Under the pieces are notes generated by a model, which was given only the letters and a program-made list of their open reading frames with translations, was not told the origin of the DNA and searched no databases. From Persicitalea sp038235275 (lineage in GTDB: Bacteria; Bacteroidota; Bacteroidia; Cytophagales; Spirosomataceae), in NCBI GenBank assembly GCA_038235275.1, contig JBBSUC010000028.1, positions 6,849 through 70,848 of the forward strand: a stretch of 64,000 nucleotides of DNA. Direction: 5' to 3'. Positions within the stretch are counted from its first letter, which is position 1. The number at the start of each line of letters is the position of its first letter. A program made the translations under genes and the position numbers. Shown here piece by piece: positions 52,209-60,408 of this stretch.

Positions 52209-52306
52209 GAGTCGATTTATGTTTTGATAAAAGGTTAAGTCTTCATTTGTCCAAGAGATGCAGGAATCCGCTGAAATGTTGCTTCAGCCCCTGGTTTATG
52301 TGGATA

Positions 52307-54850
52307 TTAGTCGATTTTACTCACGCCGACGGTCGTTTTGGTAATGTGCTGAACCTTGCCCATTGCGGCCTGGCTGGCCCCGATGGCCCGCACGTCGGCT
52401 TCGTCCATTTCCATGTCGGTGGCGTCCAGCTTACAGGCACCGGTCAGGGATATTTTCGCGCTGCGGGCGCGGCCGATGAGTTTGGTTTTTGAAGCCCCCG
52501 TGGCTTCCAGTTCCAGGCGGTCAGCCCGGATGTCGAACTCCGACTCTACGGCCCCGGACAGTTCGGCGTAAAGACTGTTTAGGTTGCGGAAACCCGAAAT
52601 GCGGGCTTTGCTGGCTCCCGTGAGCTTTATGTTCCGCAGGTCTGGCATCGTGATTCGCAGCCCGAGGCGCTTGTCGTCGATGTCGAAAATATTGGAGCTG
52701 TTCTTTTTTTTGACCGCTAGTTCGCCGTTGCTAACCGAAACCGTCACTTCTTCCACGTCATTCTGATCACCATCGATGGACACGGCAAAGCGGTCGCCTT
52801 GCTGCAAATCGATCGCGTAAGCCCCGCTGACCTCTACCTTTTGAAAATCCCGGAGGTCGAACTGTTTTACGAAATCGCCCCGCTCCCCCAATGACAACGC
52901 ACCGGAGTTCTCCCCCCTATCGTAGTCGGACTCTTCCTGTTGATTATCTTCGTTATTTTCCTCCTGTCGGTACTTCTCGGGCAGGTTCAGACATACCAAG
53001 CCGGAGTCGCGCCTGATGGCCCATCGGAGTTTTTGCCAGTCTTCGCCGTCACCCTGGCGATCCAGTTCGGGATACCGATCCCTGATTTCCCAATTAGAAA
53101 TTTTGCGGTAAAAGAAATTGCGTGTCATCACGAACTCTTGGTCATAGGGCATGAGTACCCGTAGTCGCACTTCCTGGTCGCGGAACTTGCCGTCGGAGCT
53201 TAGGGTGGGTTCTTCATCGAAGACGAGTACTGAGTCTTTTTGTACAATGCGGTAGCTCAGGTTCATCGCGTTGCGACGGGCATCTTCAATGGAGCGGCCC
53301 CTGGACGTGATTTCCCTTTCGACCTGAATGCTGTCGCCCGCGTAGCCTTCGATCATCAACCGGACGTCCCAATTGAAGCCGTTGTCTTCGTCATTGTCGT
53401 GCTCGTCCAGCAGCGGCGTACCTCGTACAGCGTAGCGGTCGGTCTGCTGGATTTCGCCCCGCCGGGCAAAATTACGCTGATAAATGGTCCCCGTTGTGGC
53501 AACGCCGATGGTACCGACGATCCACAGACCCAGTAGCGTGAGCCAAACGGTGCCACTGGCCACCCGGCGGTTGGCGATCAGGGTCAGCCCCAGCAAAAGG
53601 ATCACGGCGAAGGGAATTCCCACTAGCAGCGCCAGGGAAAAGAGTAGTGTCGAAGGTGCTTCGTGCAGCATCAGCAGCGGAGGAATATCGCTGAACGGCA
53701 CCATGTCCCGAATGCTTACCCCCACGCTGCCCCCGACGACCAGGCTAAATAGAGCCACGGCTCCCACGATTACCAGCACTGCGCCAATCAAAATTCGCAC
53801 GATGGGACCGATGCCTTTGAGTAATTTGCCCAAACCACTAATGATAACCGCAATGGCGCGGAACGGAAAGAGCAGCAGCCGCGTCAGGCCGGATTCGCCC
53901 GTGGTGGGCGATTCTTCGAGGTTCAGGCCGCGCTTGATGTTAGTTTCGATGTTGGAAAGCGTGATGGGTTCGCCCTGCATTTCCATTTTCTCGGTGAGGG
54001 TATTGGCCGAAGGCGAGATAATCCACAACACGATGTAAACCAGGAAGCCCGTACCAAAGAAGAAGACGGAAAGTACCCACACAAACCGAACGACGCCTAT
54101 ATCTACCCCAAAGTAAGAGGCCACGCCCGCCGCCACGCCGCCAACGACCTTACGGTCAGGATCGCGGTAGAATTTTTTGATGCTCTTGTCTTCTTCCAGT
54201 TCGTTGGAGCCGGGGAAGGCAATCCACATGGCGATATAAATCAACACCGTCAGCCCACTGAGCGACCCGGCAAATTCTTCACTACCATTATGGAATATGC
54301 CGCTACCTGCTGGTATGCCAATGACAAAGAACAGGAACGCCAGCCGCACCCAAAGCGGATCCACGGTAAAGTAGTGCGCGATGCCCGACGCTACGCCACC
54401 GACCAGTTTGCGACGCAGATCGCGGTACAGGCGGCGCGGGGCCGATTCTTCCCCGGCAAAGGTATCTTTGGGTGGAAAAATCTCCGTGCGGGGCGGGTTA
54501 GTGTAGGGTGTTTTGGTGGGCTCGGGCTGCGGACGACTGCTGGCTGCCTGTAGCGGCTCGGTGAGCAGGTCTTCGGCCTGGTCGATGGCCTCGAAGTCAG
54601 CCACGGTGCCCATCGCGGTGATGAGTTCGTTCACGTCGCCGAGTGAGATGACTTGCTTGCTTTCGGTTTTTTGCTTGGCGATGAACCGCTCGGCGATGCG
54701 GCCTTCGATGTCGGAGAGGATTTCCTTACTGTCGGCAAAGGAGGAGAAATACCGCTGCACGGTACCGAGGTAGTCGCGCAGCTTTTCGTATCCGTCTTCC
54801 TCGATGTGGAAAACGACGCCGCCGATGTTGATACTAATGGTCTTTTTCAT
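52307..54850 (-). CDS. PspC-domain protein with C-terminal head-GIN domain
   Basis: An 847-residue inner-membrane protein. Residues 1-95 form an N-terminal domain (KKTISINIGGVVFHIEEDGYEKLRDYL) seen in Bacteroidota PspC proteins. Two PspC domains follow (about 140-215 and 226-282; RKLVGGVASGIAHYF and RKVVGGVAAGVASYF), then about four TM helices (320-460), and a C-terminal DUF2807 head-GIN beta-helix (about 640-847; VEVSGAYAIDLQQG and repeated TGAS/SGA units). It likely senses or stabilises the envelope. It is 43 bases after the PadR gene, so PadR presumably controls both. Confidence 0.9.
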   Translation of the reverse strand: MKKTISINIGGVVFHIEEDGYEKLRDYLGTVQRYFSSFADSKEILSDIEGRIAERFIAKQKTESKQVISLGDVNELITAMGTVADFEAIDQAEDLLTEPLQAASSRPQPEPTKTPYTNPPRTEIFPPKDTFAGEESAPRRLYRDLRRKLVGGVASGIAHYFTVDPLWVRLAFLFFVIGIPAGSGIFHNGSEEFAGSLSGLTVLIYIAMWIAFPGSNELEEDKSIKKFYRDPDRKVVGGVAAGVASYFGVDIGVVRFVWVLSVFFFGTGFLVYIVLWIISPSANTLTEKMEMQGEPITLSNIETNIKRGLNLEESPTTGESGLTRLLLFPFRAIAVIISGLGKLLKGIGPIVRILIGAVLVIVGAVALFSLVVGGSVGVSIRDMVPFSDIPPLLMLHEAPSTLLFSLALLVGIPFAVILLLGLTLIANRRVASGTVWLTLLGLWIVGTIGVATTGTIYQRNFARRGEIQQTDRYAVRGTPLLDEHDNDEDNGFNWDVRLMIEGYAGDSIQVEREITSRGRSIEDARRNAMNLSYRIVQKDSVLVFDEEPTLSSDGKFRDQEVRLRVLMPYDQEFVMTRNFFYRKISNWEIRDRYPELDRQGDGEDWQKLRWAIRRDSGLVCLNLPEKYRQEENNEDNQQEESDYDRGENSGALSLGERGDFVKQFDLRDFQKVEVSGAYAIDLQQGDRFAVSIDGDQNDVEEVTVSVSNGELAVKKKNSSNIFDIDDKRLGLRITMPDLRNIKLTGASKARISGFRNLNSLYAELSGAVESEFDIRADRLELEATGASKTKLIGRARSAKISLTGACKLDATDMEMDEADVRAIGASQAAMGKVQHITKTTVGVSKID

Positions 54851-54893
54851 GGGAGTGTTAATCGAATGTCTGGGGTAAACAGGATCAATTAGT

Positions 54894-55235
54894 TTAGGTA
54901 GTAGCCTCAGTTTTCTTAATAATCATCTGCACCGAGGCGGCCAGGTCGAGCCAGGTTTCCTGCATGGCTTCCAGAAACTGCCTTCCTTCGTCGGTCAATA
55001 CGTAGTATTTGCGCGGTGGCCCTGACGACGATTCCACCCATTTATAATCCAACAACCCGGCGTTTTTGAGCCGGGTCAGTAGCGGGTAGAGGGTGCCTTC
55101 CACCACCATAATTCGGGCCGAGGTCAGCTCTTCGAGCATGTCGGAAGCGTACACCTCACCGCGCGAAATGACGTGCAGAATGCAGAATTCCAGGATTCCC
55201 TTCCGCATCTGCACCTGGGCGTTTTCAACTTTCAT
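54894..55235 (-). CDS. PadR-family transcriptional regulator
   Basis: A 113-residue winged-helix regulator. MRKGILEFCILHVISRGEVYASDMLEEL and VEGTLYPLLTRLKNAGLLDYKWVESSSGPPRKYYVLTDEGR (quoted in part) match the PadR DNA-binding domain, followed by one dimerisation helix. No effector domain is present. It heads the operon with the PspC/head-GIN gene and probably represses its own promoter, which contains an imperfect palindrome at 55416-55440. PadR proteins usually act as repressors released by a ligand or stress. Confidence 0.93.
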   Translation of the reverse strand: MKVENAQVQMRKGILEFCILHVISRGEVYASDMLEELTSARIMVVEGTLYPLLTRLKNAGLLDYKWVESSSGPPRKYYVLTDEGRQFLEAMQETWLDLAASVQMIIKKTEATT

Positions 55236-55402
55236 ATTTATTGGGATTTTGGATTCTGGATGTTGGACGTTGGACTTTTAATTCTTCTCTCGATTCAGAC
55301 CTGTGTTTCTCGTTGGGCAGAACCGATCCAATATCAAAAATCCAGTATCCGATGTCTTTTTCATGGCTAATGGATGCAAACGCTTTTTCACTTGCAACAG
55401 GA

Positions 55403-55440
55403 CAAAGGTATGGAAAGGTACTTTGCTATGCAAGGTACTT
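55403..55440 (-). promoter_or_regulatory. PadR-PspC promoter with overlapping operator-like palindrome
   Basis: On the minus strand TTG (complement of 55431-55433) and TACCTTTG (complement of 55403-55410) are 20 bases apart, the same layout as at 48719-48749. The expected transcript starts near 55396, giving a 160-base leader. An imperfect palindrome AAGTACCTTGC-ATA-GCAAAGTACCT (55416-55440, 9 of 11 pairs) covers the -33 region and spacer, where PadR binding would block RNA polymerase. Confidence 0.72.
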
Positions 55441-55495
55441 GGTAGTTTTGGTTTGGGACTAAGTGACGAATGGCGGCATTGCCGGGATGAATGGT

Positions 55496-55503
55496 TATTT
55501 TTG
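55496..55503 (+). promoter_or_regulatory. Candidate -7 box of folA
   Basis: TATTTTTG matches TAnnTTTG and ends 25 bases before the folA ATG. No TTG sits at the usual -33 distance. The remainder of 55236-55528 is intergenic, shared between folA and the PadR operon. Confidence 0.4.
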
Positions 55504-55528
55504 TGAGAAAACCATTTGCAGAGACTAA

Positions 55529-56041
55529 ATGAAAACCGAAAAGACGACTGCCCCGACCCTCATTATCATCGCCGCTATGAGCGAAAACCGTTGCGTCGGG
55601 CAAGGTGAACACCTGCCGTGGAAACTTCCCGATGAGTGGGAATATTTCAAAAAAACGACCGAAGGCAAGCCCTTTCTGATTGGCCGTAAAAGCTACGAAG
55701 CACCCGACGGGCTGTATTCCAGCTATCGTAATGTTGTTGTGAGCCGTCGCGACGATCTTACGCTGAAACACCAGCCCGCCGAGCAAGCGCATAACCTGGA
55801 TGAAGCCCTAGCCATGCTGGCTAACGAAGAGGAGGTTTTCGTGCTGGGCGGGGTCAGTATTTTTAAAGAAATGTTGCCGCGTGCCAACAGGCTGTATTTA
55901 ACCATCGTCCACGCCACCATCGAGGGCGACGCCTATTTCCCGGAAATCGACTGGAAGGATTGGAAGGAAGTGTACTCAGTCCGTCACGAGGCGGACGAGC
56001 AACATAAGTACGCCTTTTCAATGAAGCGTTTCGTGCGCTAG
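55529..56041 (+). CDS. folA: Dihydrofolate reductase
   Basis: A 170-residue enzyme that reduces dihydrofolate to tetrahydrofolate with NADPH. Motifs: LIIIAAMSENRCVG (first strand and loop), LPWKLPDEWEYFK with the catalytic acidic residue (DE) after LP, PFLIGRKSYEAPD, VVVSRR and VFVLGGVSIFKEM (NADPH-binding GG). It ends with DAYFPEIDWKDWKEVY. The family site MGRxTYE here reads LIGRKSYEAP, a small variation. The gene's last 24 bases overlap the convergent nhaA. Assignment is firm. Confidence 0.95.
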   Translation: MKTEKTTAPTLIIIAAMSENRCVGQGEHLPWKLPDEWEYFKKTTEGKPFLIGRKSYEAPDGLYSSYRNVVVSRRDDLTLKHQPAEQAHNLDEALAMLANEEEVFVLGGVSIFKEMLPRANRLYLTIVHATIEGDAYFPEIDWKDWKEVYSVRHEADEQHKYAFSMKRFVR

Positions 56042-57220
56042 CGTCTTCTCCACCTTCACCAACCACAGCATCCCTACGACTCCCGATAGCACCGTCCCGG
56101 CCATAATAGCCAGCTTGGCGCTGGCTTGCTGGGCGGCATCCGGGAAGGAAAGACTGGCGATAAAAATAGACATGGTGAAGCCGATACCCGCCGTAAAACC
56201 CAGACCGAATATGTGCCGCCATTTCAGTCCACCGGGTAGTTCGGCTCCGCCTGCCTTGACCACCCCCCAGGAAAACAGAACGATACCCAAGGGTTTGCCC
56301 AGAAATAATCCCGCCACAATACCCAGGCTCAGCGGCAAAGTCAACAGAGCGGACACGTCCCCGGCCAGGACGATACCCGTGTTGGCCAGCGCAAAAATGG
56401 GCATGATGAGATAATTGACGGGCTTATAAAGGGCGTGTTCCAGACTGCCCAGGCGGTCGAGCGGAATCGTCATGGCCAACACTACCCCGGCGATGGTAGC
56501 ATGGACACCCGATTTTAGCACAAAAAACCAAAGCAAAAGACCGGGAATTAAGTAAAATAGGAAGCGGCGTACCTTGAAAAAGTTGAGTGCGAAAAGGACG
56601 CCCAGCGTAGCCGCCGCGTACAGCAACATATTCGTGTCAATATCTTTAGTATAAAAAAGTGCGATAACCAACACCGCGATCAGGTCGTCGATGACAGCAA
56701 TGGCCGTGAGAAGAACCTTCAAGGCAAAAGGAACCCGATTGCCCAACAGCGACAGCATTCCCAGTGAAAAGGCGATATCGGTCGCCGTAGGAATGGCCCA
56801 GCCATCGGCGGCCGCAGAACCAGTGTTGAAAGCCAGGTAGATCGCCGCCGGGACAATGGCCCCGCCCAAAGCCGCCACGCCGGGCAGGACGGCCTGCCGC
56901 CAGTCCGAAAGTTCCCCCACCAGGATTTCGCGCTTGATTTCCAGTCCCACAAAAAAGAAAAAGACAGCCATCAGACCGTCATTGACCCAGTGACTTATCG
57001 TCTTATCCAGCGGCGCAATGCCGATTTTTTGTTCCCAAAAAGCCAAAAACTCCGCACCCTGCGAAGAATTGGCCCAAACCAGCGCCACAGCGGTGGCAAC
57101 CAGAAGTAAAACTCCCGACAAACGTCCACTTTCGGCCAGGTCGCGAATGGGATTGATGACCGGCTCGACGACCGGCTTCACTGCATTCTTGATTTTAACT
57201 ATTCTCCTTTTGGTCTTCAT
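56018..57220 (-). CDS. nhaA: Na+/H+ antiporter NhaA
   Basis: A 400-residue sodium/proton antiporter with 12 TM helices. The Na+/H+ site is present: WAIPTATDIAFSLG (TDxA segment, Asp148) and AVIDDLIAVLVIALFY with the adjacent Asp178-Asp179 that bind Na+ and H+. KSGVHATIAGVVLA and LGFTAGIGFTMSIFIASLSF are family segments of the later helices. The N-terminal 35 residues are longer than in E. coli. It expels Na+ using the proton gradient and supports pH homeostasis. It is convergent with folA, overlapping by 24 bases. Confidence 0.95.
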   Translation of the reverse strand: MKTKRRIVKIKNAVKPVVEPVINPIRDLAESGRLSGVLLLVATAVALVWANSSQGAEFLAFWEQKIGIAPLDKTISHWVNDGLMAVFFFFVGLEIKREILVGELSDWRQAVLPGVAALGGAIVPAAIYLAFNTGSAAADGWAIPTATDIAFSLGMLSLLGNRVPFALKVLLTAIAVIDDLIAVLVIALFYTKDIDTNMLLYAAATLGVLFALNFFKVRRFLFYLIPGLLLWFFVLKSGVHATIAGVVLAMTIPLDRLGSLEHALYKPVNYLIMPIFALANTGIVLAGDVSALLTLPLSLGIVAGLFLGKPLGIVLFSWGVVKAGGAELPGGLKWRHIFGLGFTAGIGFTMSIFIASLSFPDAAQQASAKLAIMAGTVLSGVVGMLWLVKVEKTLAHETLH

Positions 57221-57265
57221 CTATTATTTTTATACAACTATCTTCTGTCGAGGACACCCGGTAAC

Positions 57266-57622
57266 TCAATGCTGGGTTTTATAGTTTCCGGGATTTGTCA
57301 ATGGATTCAATTGGGTCGGCGTGGGGTTGGAATTCCTGAAAATGGACCAGCCCGCACGCTGTTTGTACTTGGGGGTGCTGGGTTGCACAACGTTCCGAGG
57401 AGCCATTACGGCCCTGGGTACAATGCCCACGCGGGATGGAAAGCGGCGGCGATGGCGGACTTCCTGCATACTGTCCGCCTTTTTGGCTTTGTGGGGATGT
57501 TTGTAATTATGCACCGACACACCGGGATCGACTTTTACTTTGGAGTCACTTTGGGCACCGGCCTCGAAACTACCCGATAGCACCGCGCAGATTGTGACGA
57601 AAAAAGAATGAATGGTTTTCAT
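57266..57622 (-). CDS. Small secreted basic protein
   Basis: A 118-residue exported protein with signal peptide MKTIHSFFVTICAVLSGSFEAGAQ. The mature chain is basic and low in hydrophobic residues, with Arg-rich stretches (QEVRHRRRFPSRVG) and many Pro/Asn (NSNPTPTQLNPLTNPG), so it is probably disordered. I do not recognise a family. It lies 45 bases upstream of nhaA on the same strand and may share its transcript. Confidence 0.5.
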   Translation of the reverse strand: MKTIHSFFVTICAVLSGSFEAGAQSDSKVKVDPGVSVHNYKHPHKAKKADSMQEVRHRRRFPSRVGIVPRAVMAPRNVVQPSTPKYKQRAGWSIFRNSNPTPTQLNPLTNPGNYKTQH

Positions 57623-57683
57623 GATTCACTTGTTTTTGGGGACCAAGAAATAGGACCGAATATTTACGAACAATATTACTTGC

Positions 57684-58094
57684 TCAGAGTGTCAGATCCC
57701 CAGCGGCTTCGGGCTGGTAAACCACCTCTTCGATTTTGATGAGAACTGTCCCGTTGGGCGTTTTCATACTGGTTTGCTCCCCTTGCTTGCAGCCCAAAAT
57801 CGCTGCCGCCAGGGGAGCAAAAATTGAGATTCGTTTTTTTTCGATATTGGCGGCTTCTGGATACACCAACTGCACCTCCAGCGTCCGGTTGGTTTCGGGG
57901 TAAGTCAGTCGCACGCGCGAGTTCATCGTCACAACATCCGCCGGGATGTCGGTCGGATCAACCAGCGTGGCTTCGTTGACCGCCCGCAGGAAGCCATTGG
58001 TTTGATTGTTTGAAAAATTGAAGTCGTTCCTGGCCCGACCGATCCACTGCTGAAGCCGCTGGTAGTCAAGGCGGCTGATGATAAGATTACTCAT
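57684..58094 (-). CDS. GreA/GreB-type factor lacking the coiled-coil tip (Rnk-like)
   Basis: A 136-residue protein with a short helical N-terminal part (NLIISRLDYQRLQQWIGRARNDF) and the C-terminal FKBP-like GreA domain (VTMNSRVRLTYPETNRTLEVQLVYPEAA, ISIFAPLAAAILGCKQGEQTSMKTPNG). The long coiled-coil needed for transcript cleavage is absent, so it resembles Rnk, a regulator thought to bind RNA polymerase and affect nucleoside diphosphate kinase, rather than GreA. It is 30 bases downstream of the four-helix-bundle membrane gene on the same strand. Confidence 0.88.
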   Translation of the reverse strand: MSNLIISRLDYQRLQQWIGRARNDFNFSNNQTNGFLRAVNEATLVDPTDIPADVVTMNSRVRLTYPETNRTLEVQLVYPEAANIEKKRISIFAPLAAAILGCKQGEQTSMKTPNGTVLIKIEEVVYQPEAAGDLTL

Positions 58095-58124
58095 AGTTTG
58101 ATTGATTTAAAAATAACTTAGAAA

Positions 58125-58805
58125 TTAATTAAGGTGAAATTTTGTGGGATTCCGCTCCAGAAATTTTGCCTTGTGTACCAGGCTCTGGATAAGAATGCCG
58201 ATGACAACGGCCACGGCGATCATCAGTGAGGTGATGACCGATACCCCGGCGGCATCGCGATGCGACCCCTGAACAATCTCCCGCCCGGTCTCCGACTGGA
58301 TCCGGGCCAGGATGTGGAGGTTCTGAATGCTCTGGCGAAAAATGGGGACACCCTCCTTATTATATAGTGCGGCGGCCAGCTCCCTTTCCGTTGCGGCCCG
58401 TTTAAGTACGCCGCCCTCCATCCGGCTGTTGTCCGCCATGCCCTTTTTGAATTCAGCCAGCACCGCCGCCTCGTTTCGCGTTAAAACGGTTTGTTCGAAA
58501 TCGGACACGAGCTTATCGTTCTTGGTATCGTATTCCAAAAGCTGGGCTTTCACTTCGTTTTCTGTGAGGAGCGAATGCCCGTTCAGATGATTCTCCAATA
58601 TCCTCCGCTTGGCGTGAAGGTTCTCGCTGAGGTACACAATGATCAAGGCGGGTTGCAGGCGGTCTTCATACACGGACGTTACCGCTTTATCCATTTGGTG
58701 CGCCCTGTTATCAACCCGCAACGAAAAGAGTATGATGAAAGCCATCACTAAGAACAGCAAAGCCGCTACTTTCACTTTTTGGGTAAGTAATAGGGAAATT
58801 TTCAT
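58125..58805 (-). CDS. Four-helix-bundle (4HB_MCP-like) membrane protein without signalling domain
   Basis: A 226-residue protein with one N-terminal TM (about 10-28), a periplasmic helical region of about 155 residues (DNRAHQMDKAVTSVYEDRL, LLEYDTKNDKLVSDFEQTVL) like the 4HB_MCP ligand-binding bundle, and a second TM (about 187-210). The cytoplasmic tail is only about 15 residues; there is no HAMP, methyl-accepting or kinase domain. It may be a decoy or partner of another sensor. It precedes the Rnk-like gene by 30 bases. Confidence 0.8.
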   Translation of the reverse strand: MKISLLLTQKVKVAALLFLVMAFIILFSLRVDNRAHQMDKAVTSVYEDRLQPALIIVYLSENLHAKRRILENHLNGHSLLTENEVKAQLLEYDTKNDKLVSDFEQTVLTRNEAAVLAEFKKGMADNSRMEGGVLKRAATERELAAALYNKEGVPIFRQSIQNLHILARIQSETGREIVQGSHRDAAGVSVITSLMIAVAVVIGILIQSLVHKAKFLERNPTKFHLN

Positions 58806-58911
58806 GTTCGAACCCGTTTTTTAAGAAATACGAGGTAATAATGACTTCTTACTTTGAAATAAGTTTTTATGGCTGTAAATTTACAACTGTAAAAATAAAA
58901 ATGCAAGTTTT

Positions 58912-59889
58912 ATGACTTATATTAGCACGGAACCTCGTATCACGGGCTACTGGAAAGACATCTGCTACCCGATCGAATCCATGTGGCTAACCGATCTGCT
59001 TCCCGGCTACGACATTATCGCTACCGATCGCCAGCAACTGATCGTGGGGCAAATTCCCGGCGGGCGCAAGACGCTTTTCGGGATTCAAAGTGCCGATTAT
59101 ACCATCGTTCCCAATGCCGCCATCAAAGAAGTAATCGATGAATTGGTGCCAGAGTACCAATTGGTGGTCAAACACACCATTACCGGGGAATTTAGCATCT
59201 GCATCGTGTTGCCTGCCACGGTACAAATCGGCGGCGAGGCCATTCACCGCAGTCTCACGCTCACGAATAGCTACAATGGCAAGACGCCCTTTAGCATTCA
59301 GGGCCAGTCGTTAGCCGCCCTGCTCGACCCCGCCACCCGGCTGGGCAGCAGCCTCTACCGCAACCTTTGCCAGAACGGCCTGATGGGCTGGGCCGACCCT
59401 TTCGCTGACCTGACTGAATATAAGACGTGGCTGGGACAATGGACCGGAGGACGCAAGAAAAAGCAGCCACCGAAGAGCGCCATCGCCCCGGATCGCACGC
59501 GGCAGATGCGCTCGGAAATTCGAAATATCCACCACAGTGCATTGACGATCGAGGTTTTCCAGGAACATTTGCGGGAGCTGATCGCCGAACACCTGACCAC
59601 CGAACACACCTTGACGGTCCAGGTGTACGACCATTTTCAGCAAACCATTCCCGCCGGGACGGACACGATCCTTTTAAAGGAACTGGCGATTCCGTCGCAG
59701 TTGGCCAAGCAAGCCATGGAAAGACTCCGGCTCGAAGAGCGAATGCTGGAGGCAAAGCTCTCGTACTGGCTGCTTTACAATGCCGTCAATTACGCACTTT
59801 TCACCGCCCGTAGCAGCCTGACTTTCAACGACCGTTACCGACTCGATGAGCGGGTTTTTCACCAGTTAGCCGCGCATTCGTTTGCCTGA
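58912..59889 (+). CDS. DUF932-like phage/plasmid-type protein
   Basis: A 325-residue soluble protein. Segments resembling the DUF932 phage/plasmid-like family are TLTNSYNGKTPFSIQGQ (family NSYDGS motif) and SSLYRNLCQNGLMGW (family RxxCxNGL motif). A basic stretch (GGRKKKQPPKSA) follows at about 178-190. Members are usually found on phages, plasmids or integrated elements and have no known activity. Here it stands in a chromosomal region beside a TerB-like gene. The match is by motif and moderate in strength. Confidence 0.6.
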   Translation: MTYISTEPRITGYWKDICYPIESMWLTDLLPGYDIIATDRQQLIVGQIPGGRKTLFGIQSADYTIVPNAAIKEVIDELVPEYQLVVKHTITGEFSICIVLPATVQIGGEAIHRSLTLTNSYNGKTPFSIQGQSLAALLDPATRLGSSLYRNLCQNGLMGWADPFADLTEYKTWLGQWTGGRKKKQPPKSAIAPDRTRQMRSEIRNIHHSALTIEVFQEHLRELIAEHLTTEHTLTVQVYDHFQQTIPAGTDTILLKELAIPSQLAKQAMERLRLEERMLEAKLSYWLLYNAVNYALFTARSSLTFNDRYRLDERVFHQLAAHSFA

Positions 59890-59949
59890 AATCTACTTTT
59901 TAAATTTTTCAAAAAATAAATTCCGTGTACTACAAAAGATCAAAACGTC

Positions 59950-60351
59950 ATGAATTCACCTGATTTGTTGATGGGCCTGGGCAGCGTCATCTACGCCCTT
60001 TCAAAACTCGACGGCGAACTTCAGCAAGAAGAAGTGAAAGCTGTTCGCGAAATTCTGGCCGACGAGCCGCACGGCGACCTGGCCGTTTGTGGCTTTTTTC
60101 TGCGGGACAACTTTGGCTATAGCACCAAAGAGGCCTACGAAGCGGGCATGCGGCGCATGACCGACGAAGGCATCGAAATTAACCGCGAAACCCGCAAGCG
60201 TTTCGTCAGAATCCTGCTGCGGGTGGCGAGGGCGCACGAAGGTGCCTCACGGGCCGAGTGGGAGTTTATCCGCAAGTTCTGGCGCGAGCTTTTGTCGATG
60301 AACACCAAAGAGCGGCAAGCTACTACGAGGGTATTAATTCCGGCTAACTGA
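59950..60351 (+). CDS. TerB-like protein
   Basis: A 133-residue helical protein of the TerB/TerB-like fold. The first half shows LGSVIYALSKLDGELQQEEVKAVREIL, where Asp-Gly resembles the acidic metal-binding residues of the family, and a second helical repeat holds VRILLRVARAHEGASRAEWEFIRKFW. TerB proteins occur in tellurite-resistance and phage-response operons and in many unrelated contexts. No other ter genes are seen. It follows the DUF932-like gene by 60 bases and ends with a terminator. Confidence 0.78.
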   Translation: MNSPDLLMGLGSVIYALSKLDGELQQEEVKAVREILADEPHGDLAVCGFFLRDNFGYSTKEAYEAGMRRMTDEGIEINRETRKRFVRILLRVARAHEGASRAEWEFIRKFWRELLSMNTKERQATTRVLIPAN

Positions 60352-60368
60352 ATCAACTAACGAAACCG

Positions 60369-60396
60369 GGGCCGCCAGGGGTGGCCCTCCTTTTTT
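60369..60396 (+). terminator. Rho-independent terminator after the TerB-like gene
   Basis: GGGCCGCC pairs with GGTGGCCC (one wobble) around a 3-base loop and is followed by TCC and six T. It lies 17 bases after the TerB-like stop and separates it from the yitT-like gene. Confidence 0.85.
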
Positions 60397-60408
60397 ATCC
60401 AAAAGCAA

